From: an uncultured Sphaerochaeta sp.
Lineage (GTDB): Bacteria > Spirochaetota > Spirochaetia > Sphaerochaetales > Sphaerochaetaceae
DNA length: 64,000 nucleotides
Assembly: GCF_963667405.1 (NCBI RefSeq)
Contig: NZ_OY763408.1
Span: 1,077,757 to 1,141,756, forward strand
Direction of reading: 5' to 3'
How positions within the stretch are numbered: the stretch's first letter is position 1; the number at the start of each line of letters is the position of its first letter. Below the pieces are notes generated by a model. It searched no databases. It saw only the letters and a list, made by a program, of their open reading frames with translations, and was not told the origin of the DNA. Below are positions 1 to 8,408 of the stretch, piece by piece. The position numbers and the translations under genes were made by a program.

Positions 1-2
1 TC

Positions 3-941
3 CCCGACTACGGCAAGCTTGCCCGTCTGGATCTTGAGTCACTGCGCACTGCCGTGCGTGATGATGTCGAGGCTGACGACAACAAGCGCAACAGCAAGGA
101 TTTTGTGCTCTGGTTCACCAACAGCAAGCATGGCGAACAGGCCATGATGTGGCCTTCCCCGTGGGGCAGAGGGTTCCCGGGCTGGCATATTGAGTGCTCG
201 GCGATGAGCATGCACTACCTTGGCGAATCGTTCGACATCCACTGCGGTGGTATCGATGCCATTCCCGTTCACCACACAAACGAGATTGCCCAGAGTGAGG
301 CAGCTACCGGAAAACCCTGGGTCAAGTATTGGCTGCATGGGGAGTTCCTGCTTGATGAGACGGGCAAGATGAGCAAGAGCAAGGGAGAGTTTCTTACCCT
401 CAGCCTGCTCCAGAGCAAAGGCTTCGATCCTATGGATTACCGGTATTTCTGCCTGGGGGGCCACTATCGCAGTCAGCTGAAGTTCAACTTCGACTCGCTT
501 GCCACCGCCCGTACAGCACGCAGCAATGTCCATGATCGTGTCCAGAATCTTCTCAAGGAAGGGGCGAGACAGGTCCCGCTTGCCTCCCCGAAGGCTCTTG
601 CCCATCAACAGGCCTTCATGGAACACATCCAGAATGACCTCAACACACCTCGGGCCCTTGCAGACTTGTGGGGCGTGCTCAAGGATGATACGCTCGGCTA
701 TGACGAAAAGTATTCGCTTGTTCTTCTGTTCGATCAGGCGTTCGGCCTGAGGCTGTCCGAGATTACGGTCCCTGAGAAAGAGACTTTCCCTCCTGAGGCC
801 GAGGACTTGCTTCTGAAGCGAGTGCAGGCTAAAAAGGAGAAGAATTGGGCACTGGCAGACTCTTTGCGTTCGGAATTGGATGCAATGGGGTACCTGGTCA
901 AAGACACACCCTCGGGAAGCTCTTTGGAAAAAAAGATGTAA
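3..941 (+). CDS. cysS: Cysteinyl-tRNA synthetase, 5' end cut by the window
   Basis: Charges tRNA-Cys with cysteine in the cytoplasm. The open frame runs in from the left edge, so the HIGH motif and first zinc cysteine are outside the window; 312 residues remain of a family usually near 460-500. Visible are the class-I zinc/active-site motif GWHIECSAMS, the HHTNEIAQSEA helix that supplies the other zinc ligands, and the KMSKSKG loop. The C-terminal part is the helical anticodon-binding region. The ECF sigma gene follows 27 bp downstream, so the two may be cotranscribed. Identification is secure; the true start cannot be seen. Confidence 0.96.
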   Translation, partial: PDYGKLARLDLESLRTAVRDDVEADDNKRNSKDFVLWFTNSKHGEQAMMWPSPWGRGFPGWHIECSAMSMHYLGESFDIHCGGIDAIPVHHTNEIAQSEAATGKPWVKYWLHGEFLLDETGKMSKSKGEFLTLSLLQSKGFDPMDYRYFCLGGHYRSQLKFNFDSLATARTARSNVHDRVQNLLKEGARQVPLASPKALAHQQAFMEHIQNDLNTPRALADLWGVLKDDTLGYDEKYSLVLLFDQAFGLRLSEITVPEKETFPPEAEDLLLKRVQAKKEKNWALADSLRSELDAMGYLVKDTPSGSSLEKKM

Positions 942-968
942 CTTGGTTACTGGTGAGTTGTTAACGTT

Positions 969-1487
969 ATGGAAATACAGAGCAACGATGAGCGAGCGTT
1001 CAAGCAAGTATACGAGGAAGTATTCCCGATACTGATGCGCGTGGTGTACCACGTCACCAATAATCAGGATCTTGCCGAGGAGATTTGTCAGGAGGCTTTC
1101 ATCCGGTTTTTTGACAAGGGGATGGAGTTTGCCACCCTGGATGATGCCAAGTACTGGCTGATTCGGGTGTCGAAAAATCTGGCCATCAACCAAGTGAAGC
1201 GGAAGGCCCGGGAGCAGGGCATGGTGGAGAAACTGAAAAAAATGCCTGCCAACCACTCCAACACTTCCGATGGATCGCAGGTACTGATGGAGAAAGAGAC
1301 CCGCAAACTCGTTCAGGAGGCGATTGACCAGCTTCCCGAGAAGTTCCGTTTGGTCATCGTGATGAAAGAGTACACGGACATGGATTACAAACAGATTGCC
1401 CAGGTGCTGCATATTTCCGAGAGTAACGTTAAGGTACGAGTCTATCGGGCACGAAAAATGCTCGAGTCGATTCTCAGCCAGGAGTAG
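969..1487 (+). CDS. ECF-type RNA polymerase sigma factor
   Basis: A 172-residue sigma-70 family protein of the extracytoplasmic-function class. Region 2 is recognisable in the LAEEICQEAFIRFF stretch (about residues 36-50), and region 4 as a helix-turn-helix near the C-terminus (DYKQIAQVLHISESNVKVRV). Regions 1 and 3 are absent, as expected for this class. The next gene, 3 bp downstream, is a membrane protein with an N-terminal zinc-finger pattern, the usual anti-sigma partner. I infer an envelope-stress regulon. The inducing signal and the target promoters cannot be read from this window. Confidence 0.93.
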   Translation: MEIQSNDERAFKQVYEEVFPILMRVVYHVTNNQDLAEEICQEAFIRFFDKGMEFATLDDAKYWLIRVSKNLAINQVKRKAREQGMVEKLKKMPANHSNTSDGSQVLMEKETRKLVQEAIDQLPEKFRLVIVMKEYTDMDYKQIAQVLHISESNVKVRVYRARKMLESILSQE

Positions 1488-1490
1488 CGC

Positions 1491-2027
1491 ATGTGTGTTG
1501 ATGATGAACTGTTGAATACCTATCTGGATGGTGAGCTGCAAGAACCCTGGAGGACGCAAGTCCAAGAACACCTGGGGTACTGCAATGCGTGCCGCCAGAG
1601 ACTGGAACAGTTGCGGGCTCTCCATCAGAAGGTGGTGGATGCAGCGCTCAGTGACAGCGAAATCAAAGCGCGTCAGGAGCGGGTGTTCGCGTACTTCGAG
1701 AAGACACGCTTTCCTTCGACGAACAAGAAGATGCACATTTTTCGCAAAAAGATCCAGGTCAAGCTTGTTCCCGCACTGATCACCAGTGCTGCAGCTTTTG
1801 TGGTTGTTTTCATCGGTGCGTTTGTTCTTTTTGGAACCAACCCCCAGCAGGGACAGGAAATCCTTCCTGGGGTTGCTTCCCCCATCGATAGTGCTCACAT
1901 TCGGCAGGTGACCGAAGTCCAGAAACCTTCCCTTGATATGTTCAGCCTTGAGCAGATTGTCCAGCATCTCGACGCAATGGGGTATGCCGTGAAGCTGGAA
2001 GTGAAGGCGGTGACTCCTCTCGAATAA
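1491..2027 (+). CDS. Membrane anti-sigma factor with zinc-finger (zf-HC2) domain
   Basis: 178 residues. The N-terminus (about 1-40) has the cytoplasmic anti-sigma layout: a Cys at residue 2, a Leu-Asp-Gly-Glu segment, then H-x3-C-x2-C (HLGYCNAC). One hydrophobic helix (LVPALITSAAAFVVVFIGAF, about residues 84-103) anchors it, leaving some 70 residues outside the cytoplasm. It starts 3 bp after the sigma gene, and AGGAG lies at the end of that gene, so translational coupling is likely. The family binds its sigma factor until a signal releases it. The extracytoplasmic part is not recognised. Confidence 0.85.
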   Translation: MCVDDELLNTYLDGELQEPWRTQVQEHLGYCNACRQRLEQLRALHQKVVDAALSDSEIKARQERVFAYFEKTRFPSTNKKMHIFRKKIQVKLVPALITSAAAFVVVFIGAFVLFGTNPQQGQEILPGVASPIDSAHIRQVTEVQKPSLDMFSLEQIVQHLDAMGYAVKLEVKAVTPLE

Positions 2028-2053
2028 GGTTTTTCCTCTCGCTCTCATGTGTG

Positions 2054-2090
2054 AAGGCTCTACATTGACTTGTAGAGCCTTTCCTATTTT
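2054..2090 (+). terminator. Intrinsic terminator of the sigma/anti-sigma unit
   Basis: A perfect 11-bp stem (AAGGCTCTACA at 2054-2064 and its complement at 2071-2081) with a 6-nt loop, followed by TCCTATTTT. It sits 27 bp after the anti-sigma stop. Its 3' arm overlaps the predicted -35 region of valS. Confidence 0.7.
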
Positions 2091-2098
2091 GCTACTAT
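2070..2098 (+). promoter_or_regulatory. Predicted valS promoter
   Basis: TTGTAG (2070-2075), a 17-bp spacer and TACTAT (2093-2098), about 35 bp before the valS start. The leader is too short for a T-box, so ordinary sigma-70 transcription is the simplest reading. Confidence 0.5.
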
Positions 2099-2132
2099 GG
2101 GTAGACTCTTTTTCCCGTTAGGAGGCAATGAT

Positions 2133-4787
2133 ATGAAGGCTGTCGAATTGACAAAGGCCTATGATCCCAAGGAGTTTGAGGATCGCATCTACCAAGCATG
2201 GTTGGACAAAGGTCTGTTTCGGCCGAAGGATGGCAAGGATACTCCGTTTACCGTCGTAATGCCTCCTCCGAATGTCACCGGCATCCTTCACATGGGACAT
2301 GCCCTGAACAACTCGCTTCAGGATGTCCTTACCCGCTACTACCGCATGACCGGTCGCCCAACCCTTTGGGTTCCGGGTACCGACCACGCCGGCATTGCCA
2401 CCCAGAATGTGGTGGAACGGCAGATTGCCAAGGAAGGGCTTCGTCGCCAGGACCTTGGCCGCGATCGCTTCCTGGAGCGGACCTGGCAGGTGAAAGAGAA
2501 GCATCACTCCATCATCAAGCAGCAGCTGCAGAAGATCGGCTGTTCCTGCGACTGGGAGCACGAGCGCTTCACCATGGACGAGGGCCTGAGTCAGGCTGTG
2601 CGCGAAAGCTTCGTGACCTTGTACGAACGCGGGCTCATCTACAAGGGTGAGTATCTGGTAAACTACTGTCCGAAGTGTGGCACGGCCTTGGCCGATGATG
2701 AGGTTGAGTACCAGGAGTTGGGCGGCTTCCTCTATGAGGTGCGCTATCCCTACAGTGATGGCAGCGGGTTCATCACCGTTGCTACCACCCGTCCCGAGAC
2801 CATGTTCGGAGACGTGGCGGTTGCCGTCAATCCTGAGGATGAGCGCTATACCCACCTGGTGGGAAAGCTGCTTGACCTTCCGCTCACCGACCGCAAGATT
2901 CCCATCATTGCAGACAGCTTTGTCGACAAGAGCTTCGGTACGGGCATGGTGAAGATCACTCCCGCCCATGACCCCAATGACTGGCAGTGCGGCATGCGCC
3001 ACAACCTGGAAAAGCTCAATGTGCTGAATCCCGATGGGACCCTCAATGAGAACTGTCCCGAGAAGTACCGCAACATCGGGGCAATAGAGGCGAGACCCTT
3101 GGTGGTTGCCGACCTGAAGGAAGGTGGCTACCTCATCAAGGAGACGGTGCACAACCATGATGTCGGTCACTGCTACCGCTGTCATACCGTCATTGAACCC
3201 TATCTCTCCAACCAATGGTTTGTCCGTATGCAAGGCATGGCGGACAAAGCCCTTGATGCATGGAAGAAAGGAGAGGTTGTGTTCTATCCCAAGCGTTGGG
3301 AGAACACCTACACCCACTGGTTGGAGAACATCCACGACTGGTGCATCAGCCGCCAGCTCTGGTGGGGACACCGCATTCCCGTCTGGGAGTGTCAGGATTG
3401 CCATCAGATCATCGTTGAGCGACAAGATCCCACCACCTGTCCTTCGTGCAAGGGCACCAACCTCGTGCAGGAGACGGATGTGCTGGACACCTGGTTCAGT
3501 TCCTGGCTCTGGCCCTTCAGCACTCTCGGCTGGCCCGAGAAAACTGCAGATCTTGCACGCTTTTTCCCCACCAGCACCCTGGTCACCGGCTATGACATCA
3601 TCTTCTTCTGGGTATCGCGCATGATTATGGCGAGCCTGGAGTTCATGGGAGAGGTTCCGTTCAGGGACATCTACATCACCGGCTTGGTCAGGGACAAGCA
3701 GGGCAGGAAGATGAGCAAGAGCCTGGGCAACGGCATCGACCCCTTGGAGGTTGTGCAGAGCTATGGAGCCGATGCGATGAAGTTCACCCTCTGCTACATG
3801 GCTACCCAGGGTCAGGACATTCTCATCGATATGGACAGCTTCAAGCTGGGTTCCCGTTTTGCCAACAAGGTCTGGAACGCAGCACGTTTCTTGCTGATGA
3901 ACCTTGAGGGGGTGGAACTTGGGGATGTGGAAACGCTTGAACGCACCACCATGGACAAGTGGATGTATCATCAGCTCAATGAGGCTGCCCTGAAAATGCA
4001 GGTGGCAATGGAGAACTACAAGTTCAACGATGGGGCACAGGCCATCTACGACTTCTTCTGGAATGATTTCTGTGACTGGTATGTGGAAAGTGCCAAACGG
4101 GGACTGTATAGCGAGAAAGAGGGGGAGAAGTCGCGCCAGGTTACCCTGCTGCTCGATCTGCTTGCCCAATCGATGCGCCTGATGCACCCTTTTGTCTCCT
4201 TCATCAGCGAAGAGATCTACCAGAAGCTTCCCAATGTGCATGACCTTCTGATCGAAAGCACGTACCCGACCTTCAGCGAGAAGAATCAGGCGACAGAAGA
4301 TGCTGCCTTGGTTGAACGGATGCAGGAAGCGGTAACCAGCCTGCGCGCTGTGCGTTCGGACTTGGGCATCGGAGCCGAGAAGAAGATCCGTGTGGTCATC
4401 AAGGTTGATGATTCATTCTTTGCAACCGCTTTCTTTACCCAGCAGAAGGAGCTTATGGCTTCGTTTGTGGGGGCTTCCTCGCTTGAGGTTGATGCAGCGG
4501 GTTCCATCGATGTGAGCACTGCATTTCCTGTTGCCGGTACCGGGTACGAGATGTTTGTCTTCGTCCGTGAGGCCATCGATGTCCAGAAGGAAGTTGATAA
4601 GCTTGCTGCTGACATCGAGAAGAGCAGAAAGAGCCTGGAAGGTGTGCTTGCCAAGCTTTCCAACGAGAAGTTCCTTGCCAATGCCAAGGCTGAGGCGATC
4701 GAGAAGGAACAGGGCAAGAAAGCGGAGTTCGAGGAGAAGATCGAGAAGGGGGAGAAACACCTCTCGCTACTCAAGACGTTCCTGTAG
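2133..4787 (+). CDS. valS: Valyl-tRNA synthetase
   Basis: Class-I synthetase that charges tRNA-Val and edits mischarged threonine. 884 residues from the ATG at 2133, chosen because TTAGGAGG sits just upstream; an in-frame start at 2097 has no such site. Visible are the HIGH-type motif (GILHMGHALN), an editing domain with the TTRPETMFGD motif, two Cys-x2-Cys zinc-like pairs (CPKCG, CYRCH), the KMSKS loop (GRKMSKSLGN), the anticodon domain, and a C-terminal charged coiled coil of about 65 residues typical of bacterial ValS. A strong GC-rich hairpin follows the stop. Confidence 0.97.
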   Translation: MKAVELTKAYDPKEFEDRIYQAWLDKGLFRPKDGKDTPFTVVMPPPNVTGILHMGHALNNSLQDVLTRYYRMTGRPTLWVPGTDHAGIATQNVVERQIAKEGLRRQDLGRDRFLERTWQVKEKHHSIIKQQLQKIGCSCDWEHERFTMDEGLSQAVRESFVTLYERGLIYKGEYLVNYCPKCGTALADDEVEYQELGGFLYEVRYPYSDGSGFITVATTRPETMFGDVAVAVNPEDERYTHLVGKLLDLPLTDRKIPIIADSFVDKSFGTGMVKITPAHDPNDWQCGMRHNLEKLNVLNPDGTLNENCPEKYRNIGAIEARPLVVADLKEGGYLIKETVHNHDVGHCYRCHTVIEPYLSNQWFVRMQGMADKALDAWKKGEVVFYPKRWENTYTHWLENIHDWCISRQLWWGHRIPVWECQDCHQIIVERQDPTTCPSCKGTNLVQETDVLDTWFSSWLWPFSTLGWPEKTADLARFFPTSTLVTGYDIIFFWVSRMIMASLEFMGEVPFRDIYITGLVRDKQGRKMSKSLGNGIDPLEVVQSYGADAMKFTLCYMATQGQDILIDMDSFKLGSRFANKVWNAARFLLMNLEGVELGDVETLERTTMDKWMYHQLNEAALKMQVAMENYKFNDGAQAIYDFFWNDFCDWYVESAKRGLYSEKEGEKSRQVTLLLDLLAQSMRLMHPFVSFISEEIYQKLPNVHDLLIESTYPTFSEKNQATEDAALVERMQEAVTSLRAVRSDLGIGAEKKIRVVIKVDDSFFATAFFTQQKELMASFVGASSLEVDAAGSIDVSTAFPVAGTGYEMFVFVREAIDVQKEVDKLAADIEKSRKSLEGVLAKLSNEKFLANAKAEAIEKEQGKKAEFEEKIEKGEKHLSLLKTFL

Positions 4788-4806
4788 GAAAAGTGCCCAT
4801 TACACA

Positions 4807-4836
4807 ACACAGCGCCCGGGAAACCGGGCGCTGTGT
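4807..4836. terminator. Strong hairpin after valS
   Basis: 13-bp perfect stem (ACACAGCGCCCGG and its complement) closed by a GAAA tetraloop. There is no T-run on either side, so it may need another factor or mainly stabilise the 3' end of the mRNA. Confidence 0.6.
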
Positions 4837-4911
4837 CTATAATGAGGGCAACTACCATCCCCTCAGCAAGCAGTAGCTTGGTTGCTGTGATGGTGAGGTG
4901 GGGTAGAGTGC

Positions 4912-4939
4912 AAGAAAAGGGCGTCCCTTGCAGGACGCC
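4912..4939 (-). terminator. Terminator of the Hc1-like gene
   Basis: On the minus strand, GGCGTCC (4939-4933) pairs with its complement at 4926-4920, and a T-rich CTTTTCTT tail follows. It sits about 20 bp beyond the stop of the small histone-like gene. Confidence 0.6.
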
Positions 4940-4958
4940 AGAAATGAGGGGGGGAAGG

Positions 4959-5132
4959 TTATTCGCCTTTCTCGTCCTGAATCTCTTTTCTGCGTTCCTT
5001 ACAAAGTTTGGCAATTTCAGCGAGTGCCTTGCGGGCTCTGGCTGCTGATACTTTTACACCTTTCTCAGTGAACTTCTGGTTCTCAGCAAGATAGGTTTCA
5101 TACTGCATGACAATCTGCTCGTGAATAGTCAT
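4959..5132 (-). CDS. Small Hc1-like histone H1-type DNA-binding protein
   Basis: A 57-residue, highly charged protein, predicted to be helical. The second half, with KGVKVSAARARKALAEI followed by KLCKERRKEI, resembles the KG(N/V)KAAxxRARKxxxEIxKLxKxxRKE pattern of chlamydial and Bacteroidetes Hc1-type histone H1-like proteins. That suggests a nucleoid-associated DNA-binding role. I place the start at 5132 (MTIHEQ) because GGAGG lies 7 nt before it; another ATG 12 nt upstream overlaps that site. It has its own promoter and terminator. The Hc1 link is from memory of the motif and is not proven. Confidence 0.6.
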   Translation of the reverse strand: MTIHEQIVMQYETYLAENQKFTEKGVKVSAARARKALAEIAKLCKERRKEIQDEKGE

Positions 5133-5160
5133 TGAATCCTCCATGTATCTAGGTTAGCCT

Positions 5161-5188
5161 ATTTTACCACGCTTTTACTCATGCGCAA
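5161..5188 (-). promoter_or_regulatory. Predicted promoter of the Hc1-like gene
   Basis: On the minus strand, TTGCGC (5188-5183), a 16-bp spacer ending in TGG, then TAAAAT (5166-5161). The TGn before the -10 makes it an extended -10 promoter. Confidence 0.5.
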
Positions 5189-5226
5189 GGGAAAAACCTG
5201 CAAATAACGCGTTAAAATAGGGATTT

Positions 5227-6378
5227 TTACGGTAAAACCCGTCCTTTCCAGATAAAACCGCGACCGGTGGAGCGTAAGTATGCCCCATGCAGGTACATCA
5301 GCACTACCAAGAAGATGGTAACATGACCAAGCATAGCCACAGGAGTGCTGAATGCAAAACGCTTTGCGGCCCAAGCCCAGGAAGCCCAAAGCGTGAGGGA
5401 TCCCAAGAACAACCAGAGTGCCGGAAGCAGGTGTGCAGTGTTTGAAAATGAGAGGATGGCAAGGCCCAAGGTCAGCAGTGGAGCAACTGCAAGAGCCAAC
5501 AATACGATGACGATGAGCAGAATCATCAGAAAGCCGATGAGCCCCCGCTTCACGACACCGTTGATGGAACGCTCCAAACCGCTGAAGGCTCCTTTGAAGG
5601 TTGGAAACATCTCGCACTCGACCACATCCGTCATGGGAGCGAACATCTGCTTGAACCCTTTGCGGGCAAAAGCTCGGGCAAGTGTTACATCATCACAGAT
5701 TTCCGTACGCAGGGACGAAAATCCTCCGATTGCATCCAGTGCCTCTTTTTTGAGCAGTATGTACTGGCCGATGGCCATGGAGAAGAGCGGCAACTGCAGG
5801 CGCTCCTGCAAGGCGAAGGGAACGAAGAGGGTGGGGTTGAACAGCATCGCACTCACCAGCAGTCCGATGCCCAGGCTCTTGGTCTGTTGCTTCGGATATC
5901 CGCTGAGCAAGGCAGCGTTCCTCTGGCTGAGCAGGGACATGCCATAGGCAATGGAGTCCTGCTTGTGCACCGTGTCTGCATCGGTGAAAAAGAGGTAGGT
6001 GCCGTTGCTCTGCCTAAACAGTTGCTCCATAGCCCAGAGCTTTCCTCTCCATCCTTCCTGCAAGGCACGGCCGGTGATCAGATGGAGGCGACTGTCCTCG
6101 GTTTCCAGCTTGCGTACGATGGCGGCAGTATTGTCCTCTGAGTTGTCATCGAGCACAAGGATCTCCAGATGTGCATAGCTTTGGGCCATGAGTGAGCGAA
6201 GGCATGCCTCAATGGTTGCTTCCTCATTGCGTGCAGGTACTGCTATGGTGACAAGCTCTTTGCTGGTGTGGTTTTCCCAGTGTTTGGAGAGGGAACGAAA
6301 GTAGAGCAGATTCGATGTGGTGAGCACCAGTGAGTAGATCCCAATGAAGGCGATGATAGAGGAGAGGATGAGCATCAT
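5227..6378 (-). CDS. Membrane family-2 glycosyltransferase
   Basis: 383 residues. An N-terminal membrane helix (about 3-25) is followed by a GT-A fold with VPARNEE, LDDNSED and the metal-binding FFTDADT triad, then an ExCDDVTLA acceptor motif, and three or four C-terminal membrane helices. The tail ends in GRGFIWKGR, as in transferases of the CruC/CrtQ type that glycosylate carotenoids or other lipids. It overlaps the stop of the preceding gene by 4 nt, so it is the last gene of that operon. The sugar and acceptor are unknown; a glycolipid product is more likely than a soluble one. Confidence 0.85.
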   Translation of the reverse strand: MMLILSSIIAFIGIYSLVLTTSNLLYFRSLSKHWENHTSKELVTIAVPARNEEATIEACLRSLMAQSYAHLEILVLDDNSEDNTAAIVRKLETEDSRLHLITGRALQEGWRGKLWAMEQLFRQSNGTYLFFTDADTVHKQDSIAYGMSLLSQRNAALLSGYPKQQTKSLGIGLLVSAMLFNPTLFVPFALQERLQLPLFSMAIGQYILLKKEALDAIGGFSSLRTEICDDVTLARAFARKGFKQMFAPMTDVVECEMFPTFKGAFSGLERSINGVVKRGLIGFLMILLIVIVLLALAVAPLLTLGLAILSFSNTAHLLPALWLFLGSLTLWASWAWAAKRFAFSTPVAMLGHVTIFLVVLMYLHGAYLRSTGRGFIWKGRVLP

Positions 6379-7121
6379 AGCTTCTCCTCCACTTCAGAGA
6401 GGTACCCATCGATTGCCGGGTCGAAGGAGTACAGCGCCTTTGCTGCAAGAAAGTACTGCTTGGCTGTCTCCCACTCCTTGCGTTTCATGGTCACCACTCC
6501 TATTCCGCTGTATATGCTTGCCCTGTCCCATGTGGATAGCTGTGACCCCGCTTCCTCCAGGAGAAGCAGGTACAACGAGAGAGCCTTGTCCACATCACCT
6601 CCTGCAAATGCGGGGGCATACACGAGACTGTTTGCCTTGGCCAGGACTGCTGCTATCTGATCGGGAAAGGCTTTGTATGCCTCTTTGATGGCTGCGCTGC
6701 TGCGGATTCCCTTGGAGAGATTGCGGGGATTGACCAGGTAGTGGATACCATCGATTTCACCGGAGAGCATCACGTGATAAAACCCATCCTCATCCAGGTT
6801 GGAGAGTTCTCTCTCAGCTTCCGCCAGAAGAGACAGGGCTTGTTCCTTGTTTGCATCCTTCTGTTCGGCATACAGGCGTGCAAGGATGACAGAGCTGCGG
6901 ATGAACAGGACCGATGCCTGCTCATCCGAAAGGTCGAGGGAAGTGAAGCGCTCCTGCATCGCTTTTGCTTTCCTTGCATCCCCGTCATGCTTCGCTGCAT
7001 CCAAAAATGCCTGATAGGAGGGAAGGGTGGAAAGGAAGGCAAAGTCGTCTGCAAAATCCTTCGCCCACAGAGCGGGCGTGAAAAGGAGGAGCAGTCCGAG
7101 CAGCACTACCGTTTTTCGCAT
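6375..7121 (-). CDS. Exported TPR-like helical repeat protein, function unknown
   Basis: 248 residues with a clear signal peptide (MRKTVVLLGLLLLFTPALWA, cleavage after residue 20). The mature part is alpha-helical. Two TPR-like pairs can be seen near the end: ALSLYLLLLEEAG (about 185-197), and a segment ending AKQYFLAAKALYSFDPA. It lies 3 bp after the U32 gene and overlaps the glycosyltransferase by 4 nt, so all three are probably made together. I infer a periplasmic scaffold, possibly tied to the glycosyltransferase. No enzymatic motif was seen. Confidence 0.7.
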   Translation of the reverse strand: MRKTVVLLGLLLLFTPALWAKDFADDFAFLSTLPSYQAFLDAAKHDGDARKAKAMQERFTSLDLSDEQASVLFIRSSVILARLYAEQKDANKEQALSLLAEAERELSNLDEDGFYHVMLSGEIDGIHYLVNPRNLSKGIRSSAAIKEAYKAFPDQIAAVLAKANSLVYAPAFAGGDVDKALSLYLLLLEEAGSQLSTWDRASIYSGIGVVTMKRKEWETAKQYFLAAKALYSFDPAIDGYLSEVEEKL

Positions 7122-7124
7122 AGC

Positions 7125-8408
7125 CTATTTAACCATAGTTTCACGACGGATGATACTGCCTGGTTTCAGATGTTTGTCGGTCTTCAGGTATTGGATCTTG
7201 CCGTGGTCCGCCTGAGCGATGACCTGCATCTGTGCATCAAGGAGGGTAAAGCTGTCATCCTGGATGAACGGGGTATCGGGTTCGATGAACTGCAGCGTCA
7301 TGCCGCTTCGGATCTGGTTCTTCAGGTCCAGGGCGTAGATGCCGCTCTCCACCTCTTCTCCGATGTAGCCGCAAAAGAGATACTGCCTCAGGTAGCCGAG
7401 CTCTGTGCTCTTGTCGATGCTGCTTCCCATGGTTGGGTCCACCGGCCCGTGCCCGAAGAAAAAACCTGTTGAGTACTCACGGTGGCTGATGTTGAAGAGG
7501 TCGCTGCGGTACGCTTTCCAGTCGAGGTGCTCATCGCTGAGGGAGTCGAGGGCCTTTCGGTAGGCACGGCTCACAACCGCAACATAGTAGGAGCTTTTCA
7601 TCCTACCCTCAATCTTCAGCGAATCAATGCCTGCATCAACCAACTCCTTGAGGTGGTCTATCATGCACAGGTCTTTCGAACTGAGGATGGTGGTGTAGCC
7701 ATCTTCCTCAGCAATGGGGTAGTAGACCCCTTTGCGCTGTTCTTCCTCAAGCGCAAGTTCACCACTAGCCAAAACGCGACTCAGCTCATCGGTAGCCGCA
7801 AGGCGATAGTTCCAACGGCAAGTATGACTGCAGTCACCCTGGTTTGCGCTCCTTCCCGCCAGATGGCTGGAGAGCAGGCAGCGCCCGCTGTAGGCCATGC
7901 ACATGGCTCCATGGACAAAGACCTCGAGCTCGAGGTCGGGGTTGGCATCCTTGATGCGACGGATGTCGTCCAAGGGGGTCTCCCTGCCCAGGATTACCCG
8001 GGAGAAGCCCATCCTGTGGTACATGCGGGCACTGGATGAGTTGGTGCAACTGGCTTGGGTGGAGAGGTGCAGTTCCACCTCCGGTCCCAAGGCATCCTGA
8101 AGGATGGGAACAAGGCCGATGTCGCTGATGATGTAGGCATCAAACGGCCAGGTCCTGATGGTTTCCAGCTCTTGGGAGAGCGAAGCGAGCTTCTGCTCGT
8201 CAAAGAGCATGTTCAGCGTGCAGTAGAGGCGTTTGCCGCTCTGCATCTTGAGAAGACGGACCTGATCCAGGTCCGCCTCGGTAAAATTCCCTGCATTCGA
8301 TCGAAGGGAGAAGTCGGAAAGCCCGAGATAGGCTGCGTCAGCACCATACGCAAATGCCAGACGCAGCTTCTCAAGATTTCCTGCCGGACTGAGCAGCTCA
8401 ATGCTCAC
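7125..8408 (-). CDS. U32 family protein (TrhP/RlhA-type RNA hydroxylation, formerly 'collagenase-like protease')
   Basis: 427 residues from a GTG at 8408 that follows GGGAGG; the open frame extends further upstream only as a shadow of lon. It opens with the family motif ELLSPAGNLEKLRLAFAYGADAAYLG. The U32 signature is present as EVFVHGAMCMAYSGRCLLS, followed by GDCSHTCRW. These cysteines fit the Fe-S ligands of U32 enzymes such as E. coli TrhP and RlhA, which hydroxylate tRNA or 23S rRNA using prephenate. The start overlaps the 3' end of lon by 11 nt. The RNA target here is not known. Confidence 0.85.
   Translation of the reverse strand: MSIELLSPAGNLEKLRLAFAYGADAAYLGLSDFSLRSNAGNFTEADLDQVRLLKMQSGKRLYCTLNMLFDEQKLASLSQELETIRTWPFDAYIISDIGLVPILQDALGPEVELHLSTQASCTNSSSARMYHRMGFSRVILGRETPLDDIRRIKDANPDLELEVFVHGAMCMAYSGRCLLSSHLAGRSANQGDCSHTCRWNYRLAATDELSRVLASGELALEEEQRKGVYYPIAEEDGYTTILSSKDLCMIDHLKELVDAGIDSLKIEGRMKSSYYVAVVSRAYRKALDSLSDEHLDWKAYRSDLFNISHREYSTGFFFGHGPVDPTMGSSIDKSTELGYLRQYLFCGYIGEEVESGIYALDLKNQIRSGMTLQFIEPDTPFIQDDSFTLLDAQMQVIAQADHGKIQYLKTDKHLKPGSIIRRETMVK

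Noticed and set aside
39..2048. Long open frame on the minus strand opposite cysS and the sigma pair
   Set aside because: It lies fully opposite three recognised genes and the translation has no family marks.
2028..2132. Possible T-box riboswitch before valS
   Set aside because: The leader is about 30 nt; there is no room for specifier and antiterminator elements.
2118..4241. A 707-codon open frame opposite valS
   Set aside because: Mirror of valS codon usage; no start context and no recognisable domain.
4787..5227. tRNA or small RNA gene near the valS terminator
   Set aside because: Only the two hairpins and the short Hc1-like gene were found; no cloverleaf.
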